Assembly: GCF_015350995.1 (NCBI RefSeq)
Contig: NZ_JADKRW010000007.1
Coordinates: 1 to 64,000 of the forward strand
Length of the DNA stretch: 64,000 nt
Reading direction: 5' to 3'
Origin: Curtobacterium sp. VKM Ac-1393
GTDB taxonomy: Bacteria; Actinomycetota; Actinomycetes; Actinomycetales; Microbacteriaceae
Of the stretch, positions 7,819 to 15,351 are shown piece by piece. Numbering within the stretch: the stretch's first letter is position 1; each line of letters begins with the position of its first letter. Both the position numbers and the translations under genes were made by a program. The notes under the pieces were generated by a model that did not search any database, was not told the origin of the DNA, and saw only the letters and a list, made by a program, of their open reading frames with translations.

Positions 7819-8232
7819 TCATCTCAGCGCTGACGCCTCGAACCCGATCAGCCACGTGACGCCGAACGCATCGCGCACGGTGCCGTCCCAGTCGCCCCAG
7901 GGCCGCTCCTGCAGCGGGTCGACGACCGTGCCGCCCTCGGCGAGCTGGTCGAACCACCTGCGCAGGACATCCGGCTCGTCGGCGCCGAGGAGCGAGAACA
8001 GCAGGCCGGTCGCCGCGAACGGCTCGTCGGTGCCGCTCGCGTCGGCGGCGAAGAGCTGGAGCCCGCCGGTGAGCTGCCCGTGCGCCACCGCGTCGGCCGG
8101 GCCGTCGGTCCGTGAGAAGTCGGCGTAGGTCGCGATCCGGACGTCACCGCCGAAGACGCCCTGCCAGTGCTCGAGGGCCTGCCTGGCGGTACCGGCGAAC
8201 TGGAAGTACGGCGACGGTCCGGTGGCGTTCAT
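7819..8232 (-). CDS. VOC family protein, PhnB-like
   Basis: A 137-residue glyoxalase-fold protein beginning MNATGPSPYFQFAGTARQAL, then EHWQGVFGG. This is the typical opening of PhnB/3-demethylubiquinone methyltransferase-like VOC proteins. The C-terminal WGDWDGTVRDAFGVTWLIGF is the family's signature region, in which an Asp/Gly-rich loop precedes the last strand. Start chosen at the ATG 8232; an upstream in-frame extension has no family resemblance. Lies upstream of arsC in the same direction with an 8-base gap, so the two may be co-transcribed. The substrate is unknown. Confidence 0.8.
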   Translation of the reverse strand: MNATGPSPYFQFAGTARQALEHWQGVFGGDVRIATYADFSRTDGPADAVAHGQLTGGLQLFAADASGTDEPFAATGLLFSLLGADEPDVLRRWFDQLAEGGTVVDPLQERPWGDWDGTVRDAFGVTWLIGFEASALR

Positions 8233-8375
8233 GCCCGGACGATACCGCTGGACGAGGGCGCGCGCACCGACGCGCTGTCGCGCGACGTCCGCGGGGAGCG
8301 CGCGATGGGTTGAGCCGAGCCAGGTGACGGCCGCCCCGGGCCTCCCGTCCGTCTCGCCCGCGTCCAGGGCGCGTG

Positions 8376-8999
8376 TCAGGTGAGCAGGGCGAGCGCGCGG
8401 TCCACTGCGTCCTCCGGACGGCCGTCGCCGTGCAGTGCCCACCAGGTGAGGGCGGCGCTCGCCGCGGCTGCCAGGGCGTGTGCGCGCACCGACACTGCGA
8501 AGTCGTCGGGCGTCGCGCCGTCCCGTTCGGCCACGAACCGGACGATCGCGTCGGTCAGGGCCGTGACCGTGGCTGCCCCGACGTGCTCGAGCGAGGGGTT
8601 CGCCCGGATGACGCGGAGTCGGTGGCGGGTGACCTCGACGGCGTCGTCGGGGAAGGTCGCGCCGATCCGGTACGCGGCGCGCAGGGCGATCGACGACGAC
8701 TCCGAGGTCGGCCGTGCGCGCAGTGCCTCGCCGAACCGCGTGGCGAACTCGTCGAGCCCGCCCCAGACGAGTGCCGCCTTGTTCGGGAACAGCCGGAACA
8801 GCGACCGACGACTGACCCCGGCGGCAGCGGCGACGTCGTCCATCGAGACGGCGTCGAAGCCCTGCTCGTCGAACAGTCGCAGCGCCACGAGGGACACCGC
8901 GTCCGGGTCGATCGTGCGGGGGCGCCCCGTCGGTCGGTCGTTCGACGCGCGGTCGTTCGTCGAGCCGGCGTTCGTCGAGCGGGCGTTCGTCGAACCCAT
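8376..8999 (-). CDS. TetR family transcriptional regulator with repeated N-terminal tail
   Basis: A 207-residue TetR protein. After an unusual 25-residue tail (MGSTNARSTNAGSTNDR...) comes the HTH: RTIDPDAVSLVALRLFDEQG, then VSMDDVAAAAGVSRRSLFRLFPNKAAL, residues about 28-75. The C-terminal half resembles the mycofactocin-system/TetR_C_17 type. It is divergent from the SDR gene, with a GCACTGAGTGC palindrome between them, so it most likely controls that gene and itself. The tail is encoded by three near-perfect 15-bp units (8951-8996). Those may be a recent expansion, or the true start may be further in. Confidence 0.85.
   Translation of the reverse strand: MGSTNARSTNAGSTNDRASNDRPTGRPRTIDPDAVSLVALRLFDEQGFDAVSMDDVAAAAGVSRRSLFRLFPNKAALVWGGLDEFATRFGEALRARPTSESSSIALRAAYRIGATFPDDAVEVTRHRLRVIRANPSLEHVGAATVTALTDAIVRFVAERDGATPDDFAVSVRAHALAAAASAALTWWALHGDGRPEDAVDRALALLT
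8951..8996 (-). repeat. 15-bp tandem repeat inside the TetR 5' end
   Basis: On the coding strand TCGACGAACGCC occurs in three successive 15-bp units, encoding repeated Ser-Thr-Asn-Ala/Asp. A weaker fourth unit (TCGAACGACC) follows. Confidence 0.75.
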
Positions 9000-9011
9000 G
9001 GAGTCCTTTCG

Positions 9012-9022
9012 GCACTGAGTGC
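9012..9022. promoter_or_regulatory. Probable TetR operator between the divergent TetR and SDR genes
   Basis: GCACT-G-AGTGC is a perfect 11-bp palindrome in the 68-bp gap between the two divergent starts. A second partial copy, CACTGAG, is at 9053. Size and place suit a TetR operator that controls both directions. Confidence 0.5.
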
Positions 9023-9067
9023 TATAACCATCATGGCGCAGCGAGCGCCTCTCACTGAGGAGACGAC

Positions 9068-9826
9068 ATGACCGACACCACCGCCGGACGGTTCACCGGC
9101 AGGACCATCATCGTCACCGGGGCGGGTTCCGGCATCGGACGCGCCACGGCGACCCGGATCGCGAACGAGGGCGGGCGGGTGATCGCGACCGACGTCGTCG
9201 CCGAACGCCTCGACGCGCTCCGCTCCGAACTCGAGGGCCTCGAACTCGAGACCGTCGTCGGCGACGTCGCCGAGACCGAGACGATCGACGCGCTCATCGC
9301 TGCGGCGGGGGAGCGCATCGACGGGTTGGCGAACGTCGCCGGCATCATGGACGCCTTCCTGCCGCCGAGCGAGGTCGACGACGCCACCTGGGACCGCGTG
9401 TTCAGCGTGAACGTCACCGGGCCGATGCGCCTCACCCGCGCCGTCCTGCCGCACATGATCGCCGCCGGTCGCGGCGCCGTCGTGAACGTCGCGTCCGAGG
9501 CCGCACTCCGCGCCTCAGCCGCGGGTGCCGCGTACACGGCGTCGAAGCACGCCATCGCCGGGTTCACGAAGAGCGTCGCGTTCTTCCACGGCCCGCAGGG
9601 CATCCGTGCCAACGCCGTCGCGCCGGGGGCGGTCGCGACGAACATCGAGGCGCCGATGCGCAGCGAGTACGCCGCCAGCCGGGTCGGCCCGATCATGCAG
9701 GTCGCGATCCCGCCGGTCGCGCAGCCCGAGCAGCTCGCCGCGGCGATCACCTGGCTGCTGAGCGACGACTCCGCCAACGTGAACGGAGCCGTGCTGCCGA
9801 GCGACGGCGGGTGGTCGGTCGTCTGA
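9068..9826 (+). CDS. SDR family NAD(P)-dependent oxidoreductase
   Basis: A 252-residue classical short-chain dehydrogenase. It has the cofactor motif TGAGSGIG at about 16-23, the NVAGI (NNAG-type) motif near 88, and the catalytic Ser plus YTASK with Tyr and Lys near 150-160. PGAVATNIEAPM follows, and the usual C-terminal DSANVNGAVLPSDGGWSVV ends it. TDVVAE after strand two suggests NAD rather than NADP. The ATG follows GAGGAGACG. It is divergent from a TetR regulator across an operator-like palindrome, suggesting induction by its substrate. The substrate is not deducible. Confidence 0.92.
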   Translation: MTDTTAGRFTGRTIIVTGAGSGIGRATATRIANEGGRVIATDVVAERLDALRSELEGLELETVVGDVAETETIDALIAAAGERIDGLANVAGIMDAFLPPSEVDDATWDRVFSVNVTGPMRLTRAVLPHMIAAGRGAVVNVASEAALRASAAGAAYTASKHAIAGFTKSVAFFHGPQGIRANAVAPGAVATNIEAPMRSEYAASRVGPIMQVAIPPVAQPEQLAAAITWLLSDDSANVNGAVLPSDGGWSVV

Positions 9827-9838
9827 CGCGGGAGTCCC

Positions 9839-9926
9839 TCGAGACGCCGTCGTCGTGTCGAGACGCCTCGGAAAACGGCGGCGTCGCGAGCATTCGGCGG
9901 CGTCTCGGTGAGACGACGGCGTCTCG
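9839..9926. repeat. Intergenic cluster of CGAGACGCC / GGCGTCTCG motifs
   Basis: In the 128-bp gap after the SDR gene, CGAGACGCC occurs at 9839 and 9858. Its reverse complement GGCGTCTCG occurs at 9898 and 9918, with further GAGACG/CGTCTC pieces between, so the segment can fold into several alternative hairpins. Confidence 0.65.
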
Positions 9927-9954
9927 AGATGTCTCGCCCGCCTACACTGCCGAC

Positions 9955-10368
9955 ATGACCGAGGTCCCCGCCGCGCGCTCCGAATGGGGCCGATTCGCCC
10001 CCGACTCCGTCGAACGCCGGATGCTCGGGGACACCGGGACCGCGCTCGGGCTGGTCCTCCGCCCCCGCACCGTCGTGCTCGACCGTGCCCGGGTCGAGGT
10101 CGAGGGCATCGACGACGCCGACCGCGTGGTCGTGCAGCTCGTCGCGAACCAGGGCGCCTACAAGCCCGCCTGGCGCAACAAGGTGATGGCGGACCTGTTC
10201 AAGCTGCTCTGGCTGCGGCAGTCGGTCCCCGGGGTCGAGCGGGCCGTGCTGGTCGTCGCCGAACCTGCGGCGCGGGCGCTCGCCGGATGGGTCGCGGTGG
10301 CCGCCGAGGACCTCGGCATCGAGGTGCTCGTCTGGGACGGACACACCGCGGTGGCGCCGCCGCGCTGA
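9955..10368 (+). CDS. Hypothetical protein, about 137 residues
   Basis: A soluble protein beginning MTEVPAARSEWGRFAPDSVE. It has a predicted alternating beta/alpha pattern (VVVQLVANQGAYKPAWRNKV, then AVLVVAEPAARALAGWVAVA, then IEVLVWDG). The ending AEDLGIEVLVWDG and the conserved-looking Lys/Trp/Arg cluster recall small restriction-endonuclease-like folds, but no catalytic motif is certain. The ATG at 9955 is preferred because TACACT sits 7 bases upstream, as in leaderless actinobacterial genes; upstream in-frame sequence is the repeat cluster. It stands alone before the flavin operon. Function not recognised. Confidence 0.6.
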   Translation: MTEVPAARSEWGRFAPDSVERRMLGDTGTALGLVLRPRTVVLDRARVEVEGIDDADRVVVQLVANQGAYKPAWRNKVMADLFKLLWLRQSVPGVERAVLVVAEPAARALAGWVAVAAEDLGIEVLVWDGHTAVAPPR

Positions 10369-10405
10369 CCCGCGCACGCGTTCACACGTTCGCAACACAT
10401 GTGGT

Positions 10406-10434
10406 CCGACTCCGTAACACGGGCGTCCTAACCT
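10406..10434 (+). promoter_or_regulatory. Possible promoter of the flavin-monooxygenase operon
   Basis: CCGACT and TAACCT stand 17 bp apart, about 110 bases before the first gene. The leader between contains a small GCGGA-TT-TCCGC hairpin but nothing resembling an FMN or TPP riboswitch. Weak -35 box. Confidence 0.3.
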
Positions 10435-10542
10435 CGTCACCAGCAGCGGATTTCCGCGTCGCAGACGAACCCGAGCTCGCGACGCACGCTCTCCGCCATA
10501 CGAGACCGAGCCTGCGTGCTCGCCGACGGTATGGAGGAACGG

Positions 10543-11370
10543 ATGACCACATCAGCGGTCCGCGTGGACGCGGTGCGCAAGGTGTACGGCAGCGGCCCGA
10601 GCGCCATGGTCGCGCTCGACGACGTCGAACTGACGATCGAACCCGGGAAGTTCGTGTCGCTCATCGGCCCGAGCGGCTGCGGCAAGTCGACGCTGCTCCG
10701 CCTGGTGGCCGGGCTCGAGCCCGCCGACCGCGGTGACGTCCGGGTGCACGGTGTCACCCCGGCGCAAGCGTGCGCAGCGAAGCTGATCGGCCTCGTGCCC
10801 CAGACACCGGCGCTGCTGCCCTGGCTCACCGTGCTGCAGAACGTCTCGCTCGCCGGTCGCGTGAACCCGGGAGCCGGCCGACGTCGTGCCGCCATCGAGG
10901 ACCTCGAGGAGCGCGGCACCGGCGCCGGCCCGGACATGCGCGAACTGCTGCGGATGGCGGGACTCGGCGAGGCGATGGACAAGCTCCCCGCGCAGCTGTC
11001 CGGCGGCATGCAGCAGCGTGCCGCGATCGTCCGGGCCTTCGGCCTGCGCCCCGACGTGCTGCTGATGGACGAGCCGTTCTCGGCGCTCGACGAGTTCACC
11101 CGCGAGAGCCTGCAGGACCAGCTGCTCGACCTGTGGGACGAGCTGCGTACGACGGTGCTGTTCGTGACGCACTCGGTGTCCGAGGCGGTCCGGATGTCGG
11201 ACACCGTCGTCGTGATGGCACCCCGCCCGGGCCGGATCGTGGACGTCATCGACATCGACCTGCCGCGGCCGCGCAACCAGCGCCTGTTCGAGGAGCAGCG
11301 CTTCCACGAGTACGAAGACCTGGTCCGGACCCGCTTGCACAGCGCCTGGCGCACGGCCGATGCGGCCTGA
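10543..11370 (+). CDS. ABC transporter ATP-binding protein, nitrate/sulfonate/taurine/pyrimidine type
   Basis: A 275-residue ATPase. Walker A GPSGCGKST is near residues 43-51, the Q-loop LVPQTP near 85, the signature LSGGMQQRAA near 150, Walker B VLLMDEPFSALDE near 172, and the H-loop FVTHSVSEAVRMSD near 208. The sequence is of the SsuB/TauB/ThiZ class that powers importers with NMT1-type binding proteins. The ATG at 10543 has GGAGGA just upstream; an earlier in-frame ATG at 10531 is possible. It is the first gene of an operon running to 18923 and couples directly to the permease (13-base gap). Confidence 0.92.
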   Translation: MTTSAVRVDAVRKVYGSGPSAMVALDDVELTIEPGKFVSLIGPSGCGKSTLLRLVAGLEPADRGDVRVHGVTPAQACAAKLIGLVPQTPALLPWLTVLQNVSLAGRVNPGAGRRRAAIEDLEERGTGAGPDMRELLRMAGLGEAMDKLPAQLSGGMQQRAAIVRAFGLRPDVLLMDEPFSALDEFTRESLQDQLLDLWDELRTTVLFVTHSVSEAVRMSDTVVVMAPRPGRIVDVIDIDLPRPRNQRLFEEQRFHEYEDLVRTRLHSAWRTADAA

Positions 11371-11383
11371 GGGAGACGGCACC

Positions 11384-12226
11384 ATGAGCGCGACCACAAC
11401 CTCCACGCCCGCCGCGACCGCCACCACGGCCGACGCCGAACGCCGCACCACTCGCCGACCGGTGCCGGGCTGGATCCGACCGACCGTCTGGCTGCCCCTC
11501 GTCGTGATGCTCGCCGTCCTGGCGGTGCTCTGGCAGATCGGCGCGACGGCCATGCCGTACCTGCTGCCGCCGTTGCCCGCAGTGGGGGAGACCCTCGCCA
11601 CGCAGCTGCCCTACTACCTGCAGAACGCCGGCATCACCCTGGTGGAATCGCTCGTCGGCCTGGCCATCGGGTTCCTCGCCGCCTTCGTGCTCGCGGTGCT
11701 GACGAGTGAGCTGCCGATCGTCCGACGAGCGGTCATGCCGATCGCGATCGTGCTGAACGTCACACCCCTCGTCGCGATCGCCCCGGCCCTGGTCGTGGCG
11801 TTCGGGTTCGGACCGCTGCCGAAGCTCGTCATCACGGCCCTCATCTGCTTCTTCCCGATCCTGATCAACACCGCCGCGGGTCTGCGATCCGTGCCGCAGC
11901 CCGTGCTGCAGGTCTACAAGACGATCGATGCGTCCCGGTTCGAGATGCTCGTGCACCTGCGCATCCCGAACGCCCTGCCGTTCGTGTTCGCGGCGCTGCG
12001 GATCGTGTTCCCGCTGTCGATCATCGGCGCGGTCGTCGCGGAGCTGTCCGCCTCGGGCTCCACCGGGGGACTCGGCACCGTGATCAGCACGGCGTCGTCG
12101 ATGAACCAGCTCGAAGTCGTCTACGCGGCCATCGCGATCCTCGCGGTGATGGGCGTGGTCCTGCTCGGACTCATCACGGTCGTCGAGCGCCGCGTCCTGC
12201 ACTGGCACCGCACCGCGAACGACTGA
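11384..12226 (+). CDS. ABC transporter permease, BPD type (SsuC/ThiX-like)
   Basis: A 280-residue permease with a variable Thr/Ala-rich N-terminus (about 30 residues) and six likely helices. A BPD_transp_1 EAA loop lies near 175-195 (KTIDASRFEMLVHLRIPNALP, read as YKTIDAS...LRIPNALPFVF). Family resemblance is to SsuC/TauC and the HMP-precursor permease ThiX. It pairs with the upstream ATPase and the downstream NMT1-like lipoprotein as a complete importer. The start ATG follows GGGAGACGG. The substrate is probably a small heterocycle or amide, judged from the enzymes further down the operon. Confidence 0.9.
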   Translation: MSATTTSTPAATATTADAERRTTRRPVPGWIRPTVWLPLVVMLAVLAVLWQIGATAMPYLLPPLPAVGETLATQLPYYLQNAGITLVESLVGLAIGFLAAFVLAVLTSELPIVRRAVMPIAIVLNVTPLVAIAPALVVAFGFGPLPKLVITALICFFPILINTAAGLRSVPQPVLQVYKTIDASRFEMLVHLRIPNALPFVFAALRIVFPLSIIGAVVAELSASGSTGGLGTVISTASSMNQLEVVYAAIAILAVMGVVLLGLITVVERRVLHWHRTAND

Positions 12227-12394
12227 CACGCGGCCTGCCGGCCGCACCACGCGGCCGCCCCGCGGCCCTGCCGCACCACCCGCCGGCGCGAGCCTGCCCG
12301 CGCGACGTCAGCCGCGCCTCCAGGCCGACGTCCGGCGACCACCGACCCACCCGCACCCGCCCTGCACCACCCATCCCTTCCCACAGGAGTGACC

Positions 12395-13531
12395 ATGCAG
12401 CACAGCACCATGCAGCACAGCACCACCCGCCGCACCAAGGCCGCACTCGCGGCCCTCGCCACCGCCGTCGTCGCCCTCGCGCTCACCGGCTGCAGCACCG
12501 GCTCGAGCGCCGGCACCACATCGTCCGGGGGCAGCGCGATCTCGGCCGAGCGGTGCAAGGAGAACAAGGCCGCCGGCACGATCACCTACCTGTCCGGTTA
12601 CCAGTACCAGTCGTCGGCGTCGATCCTCGAGTACATCGCCGCGGACGAGCTCGGGTACTTCAAGGACCTCTGCCTCGACGTGACCCTGAAGCCGGGCTCG
12701 GGTGACACCGCCCAGAACACGAAGCTCCTCGCCAGCGGCCAGGCCACCGTGTCCGCCGTCGCCGAGCAGGACCTCATCCAGGCCCGCGCGAACGGCATCG
12801 ACATCACCGGGATCTCGTCGTACTCGAACGCCGGCCTCGACGTCCTGATGACGAACCCGGACATCACGAAGCTGCCCCAGCTCGACGGCCAGGTCGTCGG
12901 CCACAAGGGCTACGTGCCGGCGTCGGTCCGGGCGATGATGGAGAAGGCCGGTGTCGAGTGGGACTCCCTCACGCTCGTGAAGGAGGGCTACGACCCGTCC
13001 GTCCTGCCGCGCAAGCAGAACGGCCTCGAGGCGCTGACCGGCTTCGTGTCGAACGAGCCGAACCTGCTCAAAGCGGCCGGTGACGACGTCACCGTCTGGC
13101 AGCCCGTCGACTACGACATCCCCTCGTCGATCGGCGCGATGGCCGTGAACCCCGCCTTCGCGAAGGCGCACCCGACCGCAGTCGAGGACGTCCTGCGCGC
13201 AGCCCTGCACGCCTACGACTTCTGCTCCGCGAGCGAGGCGAAGACGAAGCAGTGCGTCGGGTACGCCGCGAAGCTGTCCGGCGCGACCTACGACGTGGCC
13301 CAGAACACCAAGATCTGGACCACCGAGACGAAGGTCATCGCGGACAACCCGACGCCGGACCAGCCCCTCGGCGGGATCGACCCGGAGAACGTGACGAAGC
13401 TCGTCGACATGCTGCACCGGTTCGACATCGTCAAGAGCTCGGTGACCGCCGACGACGCGAAGGGCTGGTTCACGAACGAGTACATCGACGCCATCACGAA
13501 GGACGGCGAGACCGTGTGGCCCGCACCGTGA
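12395..13531 (+). CDS. ABC transporter substrate-binding lipoprotein, NMT1/THI5-like
   Basis: A 378-residue lipoprotein. A basic N-terminus and a hydrophobic core lead to the lipobox LTGC near residue 33, then a Ser/Gly/Thr linker. The mature part (TITYLSGYQYQSS, KDLCLDVTLKPGSGDTAQNT) has the NMT1/THI5 architecture that binds pyrimidine precursors, sulfonates or nitrogen heterocycles outside the membrane. The region about 205-290 is typical of the hinge and second lobe. ATG 12395 follows ACAGGAG; the first nine codons contain a MQHST duplication, so a later start at 12410 is possible. It supplies the specificity of the importer in front of the oxygenase genes. Confidence 0.88.
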   Translation: MQHSTMQHSTTRRTKAALAALATAVVALALTGCSTGSSAGTTSSGGSAISAERCKENKAAGTITYLSGYQYQSSASILEYIAADELGYFKDLCLDVTLKPGSGDTAQNTKLLASGQATVSAVAEQDLIQARANGIDITGISSYSNAGLDVLMTNPDITKLPQLDGQVVGHKGYVPASVRAMMEKAGVEWDSLTLVKEGYDPSVLPRKQNGLEALTGFVSNEPNLLKAAGDDVTVWQPVDYDIPSSIGAMAVNPAFAKAHPTAVEDVLRAALHAYDFCSASEAKTKQCVGYAAKLSGATYDVAQNTKIWTTETKVIADNPTPDQPLGGIDPENVTKLVDMLHRFDIVKSSVTADDAKGWFTNEYIDAITKDGETVWPAP

Positions 13532-13579
13532 GCCCCTTCGTCACCGAGTGTTCCGCAACGACCAGAAAGGCGGCGTGAG

Positions 13580-14644
13580 ATGCCCGCGAAGGAGTACGGG
13601 ATCTTCCTCCCGATCGGCAACGGCGGGTGGATGCTCTCCACCACGGCACCCCACCCCGAGGCGACCTACGCCTGGAACAAGCGCGCAGCGCTCCACGCCG
13701 AGACGATCGGCCTGGACTTCGTGATGTCGATGGCGAAGTGGCGCGGCTTCGGCGGCTCCACCGACCACTGGGGCCGTTCGCTCGAATCGATGACGATGAT
13801 GGCCGGCATCGCCGAGGCCACCGAGCGGGTCAAGATCTGGGCGACGATGCACGCGAACGTCCACAACCCGGCGGTCGCGGCGAAGATGTACACGACGCTG
13901 CAGGACATCTCCGGCGGCCGGGCCGGCATGAACATCGTCAACGGCGCCTACGCGGCCGAGTTCGAGCAGTTCGGGATCTGGGACGCGGCCCTCAGCCACG
14001 CCGACCGGTACCGGATGACGGAGCTGTGGACCGAGGCGGTCACGCGCCTGTGGACCGAGGACAGCGTGACGATGCACACGCCGTACTTCGACCTCGACGC
14101 GTGCGAGTCCCGCCCGCACCCGGCATCGCGGCCGACCATCATCAGCGCGGGCAAGTCCGAAGCGGCGCGGGCGTTCCAGGCGAAGCACGCCGACGGAGCC
14201 TTCCTGGCAGCGGACAGCCTGGACGAGATGCGCGACCTGTCCCGCGACGTCCACGACCGCGCCGCCGTCGAGGGACGCGAGTGCCGCACCTACTCGATGC
14301 TCACGGTGGTGCAGGGCGAGACCGACGCCGCCGCGCAGCGGAAGGTGCGCGAGTGGGGCGCCGGCGTCGACCGTCAAGCGCTGGCGTCGATGCGGGCGTC
14401 GTGGGGTGTGCCCGCCGAGCAGGCGCGGGCCTGGGCGGACGGCGCCGCCGGTGAGGACGCGTTCCAGACCGCGTACGTCGCCGGGTCGGCCGAGACCGTC
14501 ACCGAGCACATCGAGTACATCGTCGACCGGGGCGAACTCGACGGTCTGATGCTGATCTTCCCCGAGTACGACCAGGACATGGTGCTGTTCGGGGAGACCG
14601 TCCTGCCGGCGCTCCGCCAGCACGACGCGGCGGTCGTCCGGTGA
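13580..14644 (+). CDS. RutA-like FMN-dependent monooxygenase (LLM class)
   Basis: A 354-residue luciferase-like monooxygenase. Its N-terminus reads IPIGNGGWMLSTTAP, then LDFVMSMAKWRGFGGSTD, and later SGGRAGMNIVNGAY. These follow pyrimidine monooxygenase RutA closely (RutA: IPIGNNGWLISTHAP, RGFGG, GGRFGVNLVTG, recalled from memory). RutA opens the uracil ring at the C4 amide with FMNH2 and oxygen to give ureidoacrylate. The gene overlaps the next, a RutB-like hydrolase, by GTGA, repeating the rutA-rutB order. RutC, RutD, RutE and the RutG permease are missing, so the substrate may be a different cyclic amide. The ATG follows AGAAAGG. Confidence 0.8.
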   Translation: MPAKEYGIFLPIGNGGWMLSTTAPHPEATYAWNKRAALHAETIGLDFVMSMAKWRGFGGSTDHWGRSLESMTMMAGIAEATERVKIWATMHANVHNPAVAAKMYTTLQDISGGRAGMNIVNGAYAAEFEQFGIWDAALSHADRYRMTELWTEAVTRLWTEDSVTMHTPYFDLDACESRPHPASRPTIISAGKSEAARAFQAKHADGAFLAADSLDEMRDLSRDVHDRAAVEGRECRTYSMLTVVQGETDAAAQRKVREWGAGVDRQALASMRASWGVPAEQARAWADGAAGEDAFQTAYVAGSAETVTEHIEYIVDRGELDGLMLIFPEYDQDMVLFGETVLPALRQHDAAVVR

Positions 14645-15351
14645 CCGGGGGACTCGACGCGGGCCTCGACCCGCGGCTGGCACAGCTGGTGTCAGCAGCG
14701 CTCCCGCCCGCGCTCGTCGTCGTGGACGTGCAGCGCGACTTCGGTGAGTCGGCACGGATCGCACCGTACGGACTCGACGACCGCGCGTCCGTCGCGGTGG
14801 ACGCCGCCGTCACCCGCATCGACTCGCTCGTCGACGAGGCCCGCGCAGCGGGCGTCCCCGTCGTCTGGGTCGAACTCGGCAGCGACCCGGCCCGGCCGTG
14901 GCGCTCCAGCACGTGGCTGCGCGGGGGTGACCCGGACGGACCGATGCCGGACGACGAGCCTTGCCGGATCGGCACGGAGGGCGCCGAGTGGTACCGCACG
15001 GCGCCCGCGCCCGGTGAGACACGCGTCGTCAAGCGCGGCTACAGCGGGTTCCTGGGCACCGACCTGGAGGCCCGGCTCACCTCCGCAGGGATCGGCTGGG
15101 TCACCGTCGTGGGACTCACGACCGAGTGCTGCGTCCTCGCCACCGCACAGGACGCGATGCAGCTCGGCTGGCCCGTGGTGGTCCCGCAGGACGCCACCGC
15201 CGCGTACGACACCGACGTGCACGACGCCGCGCTCACCCTGATCGACCTCAACGTGGGCGTCGTGACCGACGCCGACGAGACGGTGGCACTGTGGCGAGCG
15301 TCCGCCTCCGCGTCTGCGGCCGCGTCCGCGTCGCCGGTGGGTGTCCGATGA
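14641..15351 (+). CDS. Cysteine hydrolase of the isochorismatase family, RutB-like
   Basis: A 236-residue hydrolase with the family triad: Asp29 in LVVVDVQRDF, Lys131 in VVKRGYSGF and nucleophile Cys164 in GLTTECCVLAT. RYSGF next to the Lys is also seen in RutB ureidoacrylate amidohydrolase, which releases carbamate and aminoacrylate from the RutA product. The GTG start overlaps the upstream stop (GTGA). The last 20 residues are Ala/Ser-rich (RASASASAAASASPVG), likely a disordered tail encoded by GC-rich repeats. Family members also include nicotinamidase and N-carbamoyl hydrolases, so the exact amide is uncertain, but the pairing supports a Rut-like sequence of reactions. Confidence 0.82.
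   Translation: MTGGLDAGLDPRLAQLVSAALPPALVVVDVQRDFGESARIAPYGLDDRASVAVDAAVTRIDSLVDEARAAGVPVVWVELGSDPARPWRSSTWLRGGDPDGPMPDDEPCRIGTEGAEWYRTAPAPGETRVVKRGYSGFLGTDLEARLTSAGIGWVTVVGLTTECCVLATAQDAMQLGWPVVVPQDATAAYDTDVHDAALTLIDLNVGVVTDADETVALWRASASASAAASASPVGVR

Noticed and set aside
10369..10542. Possible FMN or TPP riboswitch before the flavin operon
   Set aside because: The leader lacks the conserved FMN-element blocks and the thi-box; only one small GCGGA-TT-TCCGC hairpin is present.
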